The translations under genes and the position numbers were made by a program. From contig JAGAJA010000012.1 in assembly GCA_017829075.1 (NCBI GenBank), positions 55,904 through 119,903 on the forward strand: 64,000 nucleotides of DNA. Direction: 5' to 3'. Under the pieces are notes generated by a model that saw nothing but the letters and a program-made list of their open reading frames with translations, did no database searches and was not told the DNA's origin. Numbering within the stretch: position 1 is the first letter of the stretch; every line of letters begins with the position of its first letter. Shown piece by piece: positions 25,726-33,230 of this stretch. The DNA comes from Oscillospiraceae bacterium. Lineage in GTDB: Bacteria; Bacillota_A; Clostridia; Oscillospirales; Ruminococcaceae.

Positions 25726-27230
25726 TGAATTTTCTCAGGAGCATTAAATTTAACGTCTGGGTGCGTTTTGAAGCGATCGTTGTTGCTATGCTGATGTTCA
25801 CATATGTGTTTCTGATCGTGCTGTTCCCGACTTTCTATGAGTGGATGAAAACCTATGAGATCGCGGAGGCAATGGCATATATCAAAACAAGCTGGAGCGT
25901 GGGCAGTGAAAGCAATATCCGCGATGTCGTGACGGGAATTGCCCGAAAGAATAAAATGTATATCGAGATTTCCACGCCATATTATGTGGGATATGTGGAT
26001 TATCTCGGCGGAAGCCAGTCCCTGTCGCAGCTTTCAAAAAAGCAGTATCAGCAGGCGGCGCTTAACTCAGAAAGCGGCGTATACTACGAGCAGTTCCGGG
26101 ACGAGCGTGAGAACAACACAGTCCTTACAATGTGTTCCTATGTTGGTACAAAATCCGATCCGGAAGCGTATATCTTCATCTGCAATTATGTCCAGCCTGT
26201 CGGCACGACCGTGGCGATATTCCAGCGGCAGTTCATGTTTGTATCTCTGCTTATGATGATGCTGACGGTATTTGTGTCTGCGTTTTTTGCAAACAAGATC
26301 ACTAATCCGATCATTAACATCAATAAACACGCAAAGCAGCTTCCGCAGGGCAAATTCGACGCTAAGATCGACGATCATGATTTCAATGAGATACAGCAGC
26401 TTGCCTCAACGCTTCAGGACGCTTCAAAAGAGATCGCTAAGTCAGACGATCTGCGCCGTGAGCTTATGGCGAATATCTCCCATGACCTTCGCACTCCGCT
26501 TACGATGATAAAGGCATATGCGGAGATGATACGGGATCTGTCAGGTGATAATCCCGAAAAGCGCGAGCGGCATTTGAAGGTAATCATTGACGAAACCGAT
26601 CGTCTGTCATCGCTGGTAAACGATATTCTTGACCTGTCAAAGCTTCAGGCGGGAGTTACCGAGATGAATATGTCGGTATTCAACCTGTCGGAGCGTCTGT
26701 CCGGTGTAATATCCCGCTTTGATATTCTGAAAGAGAATGACGGAATAATCATCGAGCTTCAGGCAGAGGACGGAATAATAATAAACGCGGATATAACCAA
26801 GCTTGAGCAGGTCGTTTATAATCTCATAAACAACGCTGTCACCTACACCGGCGATGATAACACGGTTATTGTAAGGCTATTCCGCAAGCAGCCCGGACTC
26901 ATGCGGTTCGAGGTAATAGACCACGGTGACGGAATTGCCCCGGAATATCTTCCGTACATCTGGGACAGATATTACAAGGTCAGCGAGCGCAACAAGACCC
27001 ACAAACGCGCCAAAATGGGCAGCGGCATAGGTCTTTCAATTGTAAAGAATGTTCTGGAGCAGCATGGCTTTGCTTACGGAGCAGACAGCACTGTCGGAAA
27101 GGGAAGCACATTCTGGTTTGAAGCTCCGGAGTATCACGAGCAGCCAGAGCCGGAACCTCCACAGAAGCAGTCGTTGAGATTGCCCCGCAGACAGAATAAT
27201 CAGAACAACACGGATACTACCAAAAAATAG
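25725..27230 (+). CDS. Sensor histidine kinase with HAMP domain
   Basis: This 501-residue membrane kinase has two membrane segments (about residues 18-40 and 165-188) around an extracytoplasmic sensor of about 125 residues. A HAMP linker follows (KITNPIININKHAKQLPQG), then phospho-acceptor His253 in NISHDLRTPLTM, N box YNLINNAVTYT near 365, and GSGIGLSIVKN. The C-terminus is a Pro/Gln/Asn-rich tail. It should phosphorylate the regulator at 25042, with which it shares overlapping stop and start codons. Signal and targets are unknown. Confidence 0.93.
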   Translation: MNFLRSIKFNVWVRFEAIVVAMLMFTYVFLIVLFPTFYEWMKTYEIAEAMAYIKTSWSVGSESNIRDVVTGIARKNKMYIEISTPYYVGYVDYLGGSQSLSQLSKKQYQQAALNSESGVYYEQFRDERENNTVLTMCSYVGTKSDPEAYIFICNYVQPVGTTVAIFQRQFMFVSLLMMMLTVFVSAFFANKITNPIININKHAKQLPQGKFDAKIDDHDFNEIQQLASTLQDASKEIAKSDDLRRELMANISHDLRTPLTMIKAYAEMIRDLSGDNPEKRERHLKVIIDETDRLSSLVNDILDLSKLQAGVTEMNMSVFNLSERLSGVISRFDILKENDGIIIELQAEDGIIINADITKLEQVVYNLINNAVTYTGDDNTVIVRLFRKQPGLMRFEVIDHGDGIAPEYLPYIWDRYYKVSERNKTHKRAKMGSGIGLSIVKNVLEQHGFAYGADSTVGKGSTFWFEAPEYHEQPEPEPPQKQSLRLPRRQNNQNNTDTTKK

Positions 27231-27233
27231 AAT

Positions 27234-27271
27234 TATCCCGGCATTTCTTGAATAAAATGCCGGGATATTTT
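27234..27271. terminator. Bidirectional terminator between convergent kinase and MocR genes
   Basis: TATCCCGGCATTT (27234-27246) pairs with AAATGCCGGGATA (27255-27267), followed by T residues; the other strand also has A/T-rich flanks. Confidence 0.85.
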
Positions 27272-27280
27272 TATTTAAGG

Positions 27281-28630
27281 TCATTGCTTGCCGCATTTCT
27301 GAGCCAGCTTTTCCTCGTCCGCCGCCGCGTAATTCACCACATATCTGTCCGATATAATTCCGGGGCAATCGCAGTTTTCGTCATAAAATTCAGCCAGAGG
27401 TGACAGCTTGACGCCGCATTCCGCGAAAATCTCCGGCAGCGGCGAGCCGTTTCCTATCCTGAGCATAAAATGCAGCCCCGCGTTTTCCTCGGTGATTACG
27501 GAACTGTTCTGATGATCCGAGTAACGCTCCGCAAGGGTTATAGTCAGTTCTCTGATATGACGGTAGTGCTTTCTCATGCGGCTGATATGCCGCTCGAAAT
27601 GCCCTCCTGAAATAAAACGCGCCAGAGTGTACTGCTCAAACGCAGGAACAGGGCAGGAGCAGAAACCCATGCGCTCCTGCCAGCGTTCATAAAGACCTGC
27701 GGGCAGGCAGATGTAGCTTATTCTGACGGAGGGCGCGATCGTCATGCTGAACGTGTTCATGTAGATAACCCTGCCGGAGTTATCCAGCCCGTACATTGTC
27801 GGAACAGGCTTTCCGACCCAGCGGAATTCACTGTCGTAGTCGTCCTCTATAATGTAACCGTTGCGCTGCGCCGCCCATTTCATCAGCTCCAGCCGCCGGG
27901 AGATAGGCATTACGATACCGGTAGGGAAGTGGTGCGCCGGGGAAATATGCGCGACGTCCACGTTGTTGTAGTAAAGCTCGTCAGCGGATATACCCTGACT
28001 GTCCATGCCAATAGGCAGGCAGAGTGCGCCGTTAAGGCGATAGATGCGTGCAGGCTTGTGATAGCCGGGATTTTCCACGGCATAGGTTAGATTATTTCCC
28101 AGCAGATGTACCAGCAGGTTGTTGAGGTATTCTGTTCCTGCGCCGACAATTATTCTGTGCGGAGGGACGGAGATCCCACGGTATGATTTTAGATGCGCAG
28201 AAATAGCTTTCTGAAGCTCCGGCGCACCTCCGGGTGGAACCGGGGCGAGCAGAGAGCTTCCTTTTTCCAGAATTACCGACCGCATGAGCCGCGTCCACAC
28301 TGAAAACGGGAAATGTGAGTTTCCGGCGGCGACCTCCGGAGCTTCCTCCGGGACAGGCTCGTCCGTTTCCGGGGCTTGCTCCTCCGATTCCGGTATCTCT
28401 CCTGCGCAGACATAGTATCCGCTGCGCTCCTTTGCAGCAATATAACCCTCCGCAAGAAGCTGAGCATATGCGTTCTCGACAGTTACAACGCTTATGCCAA
28501 GCCGCTCCGCCTGCGCGCGTTTTGACGGAAGCTTTGTGCCGTCAGGCATTCTGCCGGAAAGAATATCGCTTTTGATCTCTTCGTAAAGCTGTTCATACAG
28601 GCTCTTTTTTTCTGCGCGGTCAATCCCCAT
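27281..28630 (-). CDS. MocR-type regulator (GntR winged helix fused to aminotransferase-like domain), PLP lysine missing
   Basis: The 449-residue protein has a GntR winged helix in the first 75 residues (LPSKRAQAERLGISVVTVENAY) and a fold-type I aminotransferase-like domain after a Glu/Pro-rich linker. PLP-region motifs such as EDDYDSEF are present. However, the usual Schiff-base Lys in the T/S-F-S-K-T-x-A-P motif is Met here (TFSMTIAPSVR), so normal PLP linkage is not expected. I choose the ATG after AAGGAGAGTGATAAA. It is divergent from the membrane gene at 28770, and three TTTTATCA boxes lie in or next to the shared promoter region, the likely target. Confidence 0.85.
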   Translation of the reverse strand: MGIDRAEKKSLYEQLYEEIKSDILSGRMPDGTKLPSKRAQAERLGISVVTVENAYAQLLAEGYIAAKERSGYYVCAGEIPESEEQAPETDEPVPEEAPEVAAGNSHFPFSVWTRLMRSVILEKGSSLLAPVPPGGAPELQKAISAHLKSYRGISVPPHRIIVGAGTEYLNNLLVHLLGNNLTYAVENPGYHKPARIYRLNGALCLPIGMDSQGISADELYYNNVDVAHISPAHHFPTGIVMPISRRLELMKWAAQRNGYIIEDDYDSEFRWVGKPVPTMYGLDNSGRVIYMNTFSMTIAPSVRISYICLPAGLYERWQERMGFCSCPVPAFEQYTLARFISGGHFERHISRMRKHYRHIRELTITLAERYSDHQNSSVITEENAGLHFMLRIGNGSPLPEIFAECGVKLSPLAEFYDENCDCPGIISDRYVVNYAAADEEKLAQKCGKQ

Positions 28631-28657
28631 TTTATCACTCTCCTTGCTGGTTATTAA

Positions 28658-28686
28658 ATTATAACACATTTATGATAAAAATACAA
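28658..28686 (-). promoter_or_regulatory. Promoter of the MocR gene
   Basis: Minus strand: TTGTAT (28686-28681), 17 bp, TATAAT (28663-28658). Confidence 0.8.
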
Positions 28687-28709
28687 TACCAGAATTTCGT
28701 AAAAATCCG

Positions 28710-28738
28710 TTGACGTAAAAGTATTTCTGTGATATAAT
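28710..28738 (+). promoter_or_regulatory. Promoter of the membrane protein divergent from MocR
   Basis: TTGACG (28710-28715), 17 bp, TATAAT (28733-28738). Confidence 0.85.
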
Positions 28739-28769
28739 TGTCAAGTAAATTTTATCATTTTTGGAGATA

Positions 28770-29753
28770 ATGAAATTGACAGAAGAAAACAAAAGCTTTA
28801 CGCTGCGCACGGCGGTATGCGTTATCCTTGCGGCGGCTATGGTCGGAGCGGCTGAGCTTCTTGGAGAAAAGGAGATCATTTTCCCGGAAATAACCGCGCT
28901 TACCGTTGGCGCAATCGCCGCTCCGAAGCAGTCTTGGCGGGTGAGCAGGCTGCGCATGGTAATTCTGATACTGCTGTGCTCTGTTCTGGGAATACTTATT
29001 GTTCGGTTCAGTCCGCTTCCTAAGGCGGAAAACCTTGTGCTGGCATATTTGGTATGTCAGGCGCTGTATCTCTGCTCCGGAACCAGCTTTGCCCCGATGA
29101 TTTCAGCGGCAGCCCTCCCGGTGCTTATGGATACGGAAACGATCATCTATCCGATCTCGGCGGTGACAATGACGCTTCTGACAGTAACTGCTCAGTATAT
29201 TCTTGAACGCGCTGGTAAGTACAAACGAGAGGAATTCACTCCATTGCCGCGCCGGGACGGTTTCTGCTTGCTCTCGGCAGCGGCAAGAACCATCATCGCA
29301 GCGGCGCTGGCTGTACCGCTGATACATTTCGGATACAATTTCTGCATTGCGCCGCCGCTTCTTGTTGCATTCACTGAATTTTCCAACCCCGAAAGCGGCG
29401 CTAGAAAAAGACCGATAAAAACCGTGCTTATCATAACTGGCTGCGCGGCTTCCGGTGCAGTTTTCCGTTATCTGCTGTGCGTGATTTTTGGACTTCCGCT
29501 TACTTTGGCGGCGGTGCTTTCAGTACTGACCGCTCTGATCATCATGCGCTTTGCGAAGCAGTACATTCCCCCAGCCGGGGCGCTGGGAGTGCTTCCGATG
29601 ATTATTCCGGCTGAGGCTTTGCTGATATATCCTGCGGAGATTTTCGCAGGAGCCGCGGTGTTCATGCTGGCGGCATTATTCTTTAAGAGAAAGAAATCCC
29701 CTAAGAAAATTCAGAACCCCCGAAGTTGTTTCGGGGGTTCAGGCTGTCGATAA
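28770..29753 (+). CDS. Multi-pass membrane protein, tentatively HPP/FUSC-like, likely MocR target
   Basis: The 327-residue product has about nine hydrophobic segments in two halves, with a conserved-looking motif PPLLVAFTEFSNPESG near the middle and PPAGALGVLPM later, reminiscent of HPP-family or FUSC-like membrane proteins; this assignment is tentative. The divergent MocR gene probably controls it. The ATG at 28770 sits only three bases after GGAG, so the TTG at 28776 is an alternative start. The last 13 codons (after KKIQ) run into a hairpin repeat, so the natural C-terminus was probably shorter and has been extended by the repeat. Confidence 0.6.
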   Translation: MKLTEENKSFTLRTAVCVILAAAMVGAAELLGEKEIIFPEITALTVGAIAAPKQSWRVSRLRMVILILLCSVLGILIVRFSPLPKAENLVLAYLVCQALYLCSGTSFAPMISAAALPVLMDTETIIYPISAVTMTLLTVTAQYILERAGKYKREEFTPLPRRDGFCLLSAAARTIIAAALAVPLIHFGYNFCIAPPLLVAFTEFSNPESGARKRPIKTVLIITGCAASGAVFRYLLCVIFGLPLTLAAVLSVLTALIIMRFAKQYIPPAGALGVLPMIIPAEALLIYPAEIFAGAAVFMLAALFFKRKKSPKKIQNPRSCFGGSGCR

Positions 29754-30021
29754 ACCCTCATCTTCGTCGCTGGTTTTGCGCAAAACGTTTGTTGCATATA
29801 CAATATCAAAAAGTATTGTGCGCAAAACCCCTCCGCATAACGGCAGGCACAAACACGATGTTTGTGCAGTTGCCCCAAAGCCCGACACGATGTCGGGCAA
29901 CAATGGGCAACAGGCACAAAGCCTAGCCGTTATGCGGGTTCCTAGAATCTGAGGGCTTCTCGCCACCCTGAAAAGGTACTTTTTCTACAAGCTGAAACCC
30001 CGAAGTTGTTTCGGGGTTTTT
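29714..30021. repeat. Hairpin cluster B: multibranched inverted repeats between two copies of one terminator-like hairpin
   Basis: Two copies of CCCCGAAGTTGTTTCGGGG (within 29714-29740 and 29995-30019) flank about 250 bp of hairpins. GGTTTTGCGCA (29772-29782) pairs with 29819-29829 and contains ACAATA/TATTGT. A perfect 12-bp stem CCGCATAACGGC (29833-29844 with 29926-29937) encloses GCACAAACA/loop CGA (29847-29867), GTTGCCC (29869-29875 with 29905-29911) around GCCCGACA/loop CGA (29880-29898), and AGGC/GCCT (29912-29924). The open frames here are fragmentary and not convincing genes. The last hairpin, with TTTTT at 30017-30021, can act as a terminator. Confidence 0.8.
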
Positions 30022-30022
30022 A

Positions 30023-30550
30023 TTATGATTGATTTTTTTGCAGCCTGTATGAGTTTATTGTCACTTTCTCCTGCTTAATGTCAGAAAGCATTTCCTGACG
30101 GCTGCCAACGAATTCAAATCCTGCTTTCTGAATAACCCGGTTGCTGGCGATGTTTTCATTTACTGCCTCAATGCGGATAGTATCAAATCCATCGGAAAAC
30201 AGCTCCTGAACAACAGCTCTCAGCGCCTCAGTCATATAGCCGTTTCCCCAGTATTTCCTCCCGGAGCAGTAGCCAATGACCGGGTTTCCGTTATGGTAGC
30301 CCACAACATCTATCATTCCCATAAGCTCGCCGTCCGACAGCCGCTCAATTCCGTATCTGTAACAGTTGTCCTTTTTGTATTCCTCCAGCCAGAAATCCAT
30401 AATCTTCTCGGTGACGGATACATTTTCGTGGGCGTTCCATGTGACATAACGTGCTACCTCCGGATCATTCGCCCAGCCCTCGTAGATCGCTTGTACGTCA
30501 TTGCGCGTAATATATCTCAGCAGCAGCCGCTCGGTTTTCAGTTCTTTCAT
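30023..30550 (-). CDS. GNAT-family N-acetyltransferase (RimJ/RimL type)
   Basis: The 175-residue protein matches the Acetyltransf_3 pattern: LKTERLLLRYITRNDV at the start, acetyl-CoA-binding region GYCSGRKYWGNGYMTEA, and IRIEAVNENIASNRVIQKAGFEFVG near the end. It would transfer an acetyl group from acetyl-CoA to an amine, either a ribosomal protein N-terminus or a small molecule; the substrate cannot be told. The ATG follows AAAGGAGATCCAT. It has its own consensus promoter and stands next to hairpin cluster B. Confidence 0.9.
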   Translation of the reverse strand: MKELKTERLLLRYITRNDVQAIYEGWANDPEVARYVTWNAHENVSVTEKIMDFWLEEYKKDNCYRYGIERLSDGELMGMIDVVGYHNGNPVIGYCSGRKYWGNGYMTEALRAVVQELFSDGFDTIRIEAVNENIASNRVIQKAGFEFVGSRQEMLSDIKQEKVTINSYRLQKNQS

Positions 30551-30578
30551 ATGGATCTCCTTTCCGGTGATTTTTTAT

Positions 30579-30607
30579 ATTATACTATTTTGTATTTGTT
30601 TTGTCAA
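30579..30607 (-). promoter_or_regulatory. Promoter of the GNAT gene
   Basis: Minus strand: TTGACA (30607-30602), 17 bp, TATAAT (30584-30579), full consensus. Confidence 0.85.
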
Positions 30608-30612
30608 CCAGA

Positions 30613-30657
30613 ATATAAAAAATGCGCTCCCGATATCAAATTACCGGAAGCGCATTA
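30613..30657 (-). terminator. Terminator of the XRE/ABC operon
   Basis: On the minus strand AATGCGCTTCCGG pairs with C-GGGA-GCGCATT and runs into TTTTTTAT, just after the permease stop. Confidence 0.75.
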
Positions 30658-30669
30658 TATTATCGGCAA

Positions 30670-31437
30670 TCAAGCCAGATCTGCTCTCATCTTAGATCTG
30701 AACACGACTGAAGCCAGCACTGAGAATACCACTGCATAAGCCACGGTGATAAGCAGATGAACTCCGATCTCATCAAACTGGAGTGCAGTTGCGAGCCGCG
30801 CAGCCTTTACCGCATGGAAAAAGGGAAGCACCCTGCACACGTCAAGCATTATTCCGCCTGCACCCTCTGCGTCAAAGAAAACTCCGCCCAGAAGCGTTGC
30901 TAGCGAGATAATTATTGAGCAGAGTCCCGGCGCTGCCTTTTCATTGAACAGAGAGCCGAAAAGCAGACCTGCCGCAATAAAGAACACCGCCGAGGGGATA
31001 AGCACTACAATAGACAGCAGCGCGCCGCCAACGGGAATTGTATTCTCTCCCATAACGGCTCCGGTAAGCATTGACGCTGCAAAGGTTATCGCTGACTGAA
31101 GCAGCGACAGGATAAGCACCGGAAGCATATAACCTGCGATGAAATCAGCGCTTTTCATCGGAGAAGCGTAAAGCCGTGTAAGAAACGCGCCGGATCGGTC
31201 TTTCGCCACCGTAAGGCAGGTGAACAGCATTACGAACGAAAGCCCGAACATTGCAATTCCTCCGGCGAGGTTTTCGATGTTGAATATCGTCATATTTGCT
31301 TCTGCGGGAATGGATTGGTTCACAATGCTCATTACCACCAGCATTACCAGCGGAAATCCCAGACAGAATATGTAGCTGAGCGGGTCGCGCAGCAGCTCCT
31401 TTAAATTCCTGACGGAGAAAGCGGAAATCCTGTTCAT
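30670..31437 (-). CDS. ABC-2-type transporter permease
   Basis: The 255-residue protein has six hydrophobic segments and the ABC-2 membrane pattern, starting with the cytoplasmic stretch MNRISAFSVRNLKELLRDPL typical of drug or lipid export permeases. Its start overlaps the end of the ATPase gene by 4 bp. It forms the membrane part of the exporter encoded with 31434. Cargo is unknown; the XRE-AbrB regulator upstream probably controls it. A terminator follows. Confidence 0.85.
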   Translation of the reverse strand: MNRISAFSVRNLKELLRDPLSYIFCLGFPLVMLVVMSIVNQSIPAEANMTIFNIENLAGGIAMFGLSFVMLFTCLTVAKDRSGAFLTRLYASPMKSADFIAGYMLPVLILSLLQSAITFAASMLTGAVMGENTIPVGGALLSIVVLIPSAVFFIAAGLLFGSLFNEKAAPGLCSIIISLATLLGGVFFDAEGAGGIMLDVCRVLPFFHAVKAARLATALQFDEIGVHLLITVAYAVVFSVLASVVFRSKMRADLA

Positions 31438-32174
31438 ACCGAAGCACCTCCCATTGCCTTTTCTGCAATTTTTACAAATGCGTTTTCAAGTCCCTTTTCG
31501 CCGGATATCTCCTCAAGCTGCTGCAAATTGCCTATCGCCTGTATTTTTCCGTTTATCATGATCGCGATGCGGTCAGAAAGCTGCTCGGCTTCTTCCATAT
31601 AGTGGGTGGTGAGTATTACAGTGATTTTCCCTTTCAGAGATTCAATAGCGCTCCAAAGCTCGCGGCGGGCAAGCACGTCAAGTCCGAGGGTAGGCTCGTC
31701 AAGGAACAGCACCTTTGGCTCGGATATTAGCGCCATAGCAATCGAAACCTTGCGCTTCCAGCCGCCGGAGAGAGTTTTCGCGCGGGAATTAATTACTTCC
31801 TCCAGTCGGAAAAGCTTAGTCATTTCATCAATTCTTTGAGCGGTCTTTTCCTTTGAAAATCCAAATATCTTCGCCGCCAGAGTAAGGTTTTCCTTTACAG
31901 TGAGGTTTTCCGCAACTGCGGTGTCCTGCGGAGAAATACCTACTGATGCCTTAACAGCCGCGCTTTCTGAGGCGGTATTGTGACCGCAGATGTACGCTTC
32001 GCCGGCGGTGGGCTTTGAAAGGCAGGTGAGCATACGGATCGTTGTAGTCTTGCCCGCGCCGTTTACACCCAGAAGCGCGAACAGCTCGCCCTCTTCTACG
32101 GTCAGATCCAGCGAATAAACCGCGGTTTTTTCCTTGTACTTTTTTGTCAGTCCCTTTGCCTGAACTGCTGTCAT
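31434..32174 (-). CDS. ABC transporter ATP-binding protein
   Basis: The 246-residue ATPase has Walker A GVNGAGKTTT, signature LSGGWKRKVS, Walker B VLFLDEPTLGLD and the switch His in TTHYMEEAE. This class of DrrA/CcmA-like ATPases pairs with one ABC-2 permease, here the coupled next gene. The ATG follows GGGAGGACATCGAC; an in-frame codon 33 bp upstream is less likely. The first 224 bp overlap the open frame of the XRE gene in another frame, which is unusual (see that entry). Confidence 0.9.
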   Translation of the reverse strand: MTAVQAKGLTKKYKEKTAVYSLDLTVEEGELFALLGVNGAGKTTTIRMLTCLSKPTAGEAYICGHNTASESAAVKASVGISPQDTAVAENLTVKENLTLAAKIFGFSKEKTAQRIDEMTKLFRLEEVINSRAKTLSGGWKRKVSIAMALISEPKVLFLDEPTLGLDVLARRELWSAIESLKGKITVILTTHYMEEAEQLSDRIAIMINGKIQAIGNLQQLEEISGEKGLENAFVKIAEKAMGGASV

Positions 32175-32589
32175 GTCGATGTCCTCCCTTTGGTTTAAGT
32201 GTTTCAAGGGGATTTCCGAGCTTTACCAATGCAATACCTTTGTTTTCGTCGCCGAGGATAAGTATTGCGTCCCCGGATTCCAGCCCGAATACCTCCCGGC
32301 ATTTCTTCGGCAGAGTTATCTGCCCCTTGTCGTTCATTTTGGTCAGTCCGAAAATATGCTTTTTTTCCTCCGGGGTGTAGGGGTCGCTGTTGAAGTTGCG
32401 CACCAGCATATCAACGGTGGTTCCGTACATATCGGCAAGCGCAATGCAGTTTTCGATATCGGGAATAGTTTCACCGCGTTCCCATTTTGCCACTGCCTGC
32501 CGGGATACATTCAGCTTTTCGGCGACCTGCTCCTGCGTGAAGCCGTTCTGCTTCCGGAATATTTTCAGGTTATTGAATTCAATGCTCAT
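31951..32589 (-). CDS. XRE-family regulator with C-terminal AbrB/SpoVT-like domain, abnormal run-on tail
   Basis: Residues 1-65 form a lambda-repressor-type helix-turn-helix (NGFTQEQVAEKLNVSRQAVAKWERG). Residues about 82-128 form an AbrB-like swapped-hairpin domain (MNDKGQITLPKKCREVFGL). This combination occurs in regulators of adjacent ABC transporters. The recognisable protein ends near residue 130-140, but no stop follows, and the frame runs 224 bp into the ATPase gene, adding about 75 basic, low-quality residues. A one-base shift would restore a stop at the ATGA of the ATPase start. The tail may be a recent frameshift, a lost stop or a sequence error. It heads the operon with a near-consensus promoter. 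Confidence 0.8.
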   Translation of the reverse strand: MSIEFNNLKIFRKQNGFTQEQVAEKLNVSRQAVAKWERGETIPDIENCIALADMYGTTVDMLVRNFNSDPYTPEEKKHIFGLTKMNDKGQITLPKKCREVFGLESGDAILILGDENKGIALVKLGNPLETLKPKGGHRHDSSSGKGTDKKVQGKNRGLFAGSDRRRGRAVRASGCKRRGQDYNDPYAHLPFKAHRRRSVHLRSQYRLRKRGC

Positions 32590-32608
32590 CTTTTCACCTC
32601 GTGATTAT

Positions 32609-32637
32609 ATTATAACTTATTCCAACTTTGTTTTCAA
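32609..32637 (-). promoter_or_regulatory. Promoter of the XRE/ABC operon
   Basis: Minus strand: TTGAAA (32637-32632), 17 bp, TATAAT (32614-32609). Confidence 0.8.
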
Positions 32638-32747
32638 CCAATTGAAGATTACATTCATGTTACGGTTCAGTAACATTTTCTTGTTTTGTTCTGGTTTAGG
32701 TGCATTTTGAGTAAAATATAAGGCTGCGATAACACAGCCCATAAATG

Positions 32748-33227
32748 TTATTTCTGATCCGCAGCCAGAATAGGATAGCCGCTGATATAAGGCTTGACCG
32801 TTTCAGGATACTCTCTTGCATGACTGAACAGCTTCTCTGCAAATCCGTCTGAATTAACGAACCCGGACAGCGTTTCAAGAGGAAGCTTTATCACCTCCGG
32901 GCATACCGGGGAAAGGGTGATAACCATTGTGCCGTTCAGATCCATGACCCTGAAAGGCCATATCCGGCAGTCGAACGGACGCTCCGCGCCAAGTCGGCAT
33001 CCTTTTTCGCTGGCGGCAGGGCAGTAGATGACCTCATTTCCGTTGAATTTCATTGAGTATACATAGCATTTTGTACCGGGAATTTCTGTGACCGTACCGA
33101 GAGTTTCAGCGGCGCGGCGTTCATCGTCCCCTGCCAAAAGAGGGATCTCCCATTTGTCGCTGTCCACAAATCCGCAGCAGATGCGGCATTTTGCACACTG
33201 CTCCGGTGAAAGTATCTTACTTAACAT
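32748..33227 (-). CDS. YkgJ-family cysteine cluster protein
   Basis: The 159-residue soluble protein has a cysteine-rich N-terminal cluster, CAKCRICC, and later Cys residues in YCPAASEKGC, FDCRIWPF and SPVCPE, as in the YkgJ/FliB zinc- or iron-chelating domain. Members coordinate a metal through these cysteines; the reaction is not known. It starts 3 bp after the CAP-protein gene ends, so it is probably cotranscribed with it, although the two products would be on opposite sides of the membrane. Confidence 0.8.
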   Translation of the reverse strand: MLSKILSPEQCAKCRICCGFVDSDKWEIPLLAGDDERRAAETLGTVTEIPGTKCYVYSMKFNGNEVIYCPAASEKGCRLGAERPFDCRIWPFRVMDLNGTMVITLSPVCPEVIKLPLETLSGFVNSDGFAEKLFSHAREYPETVKPYISGYPILAADQK

Positions 33228-33230
33228 AAA

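Larger units (their letters stand above)
28630..28757. promoter_or_regulatory. Three TTTTATCA boxes in the divergent MocR/membrane-protein region, candidate operator
   Basis: TTTTATCA occurs at 28630-28637 and 28750-28757 on the plus strand, and reversed at 28673-28680. They flank both promoters; one lies inside the spacer of the MocR promoter and one just downstream of the other promoter. MocR regulators usually bind repeated short boxes in divergent regions. The region is A/T-rich, so chance is possible. Confidence 0.35.

Noticed and set aside
29711..29966. Several open frames of 66-75 codons across hairpin cluster B
   Set aside because: They overlap inverted repeats on both strands, have no ribosome sites and have composition unlike the neighbouring genes.
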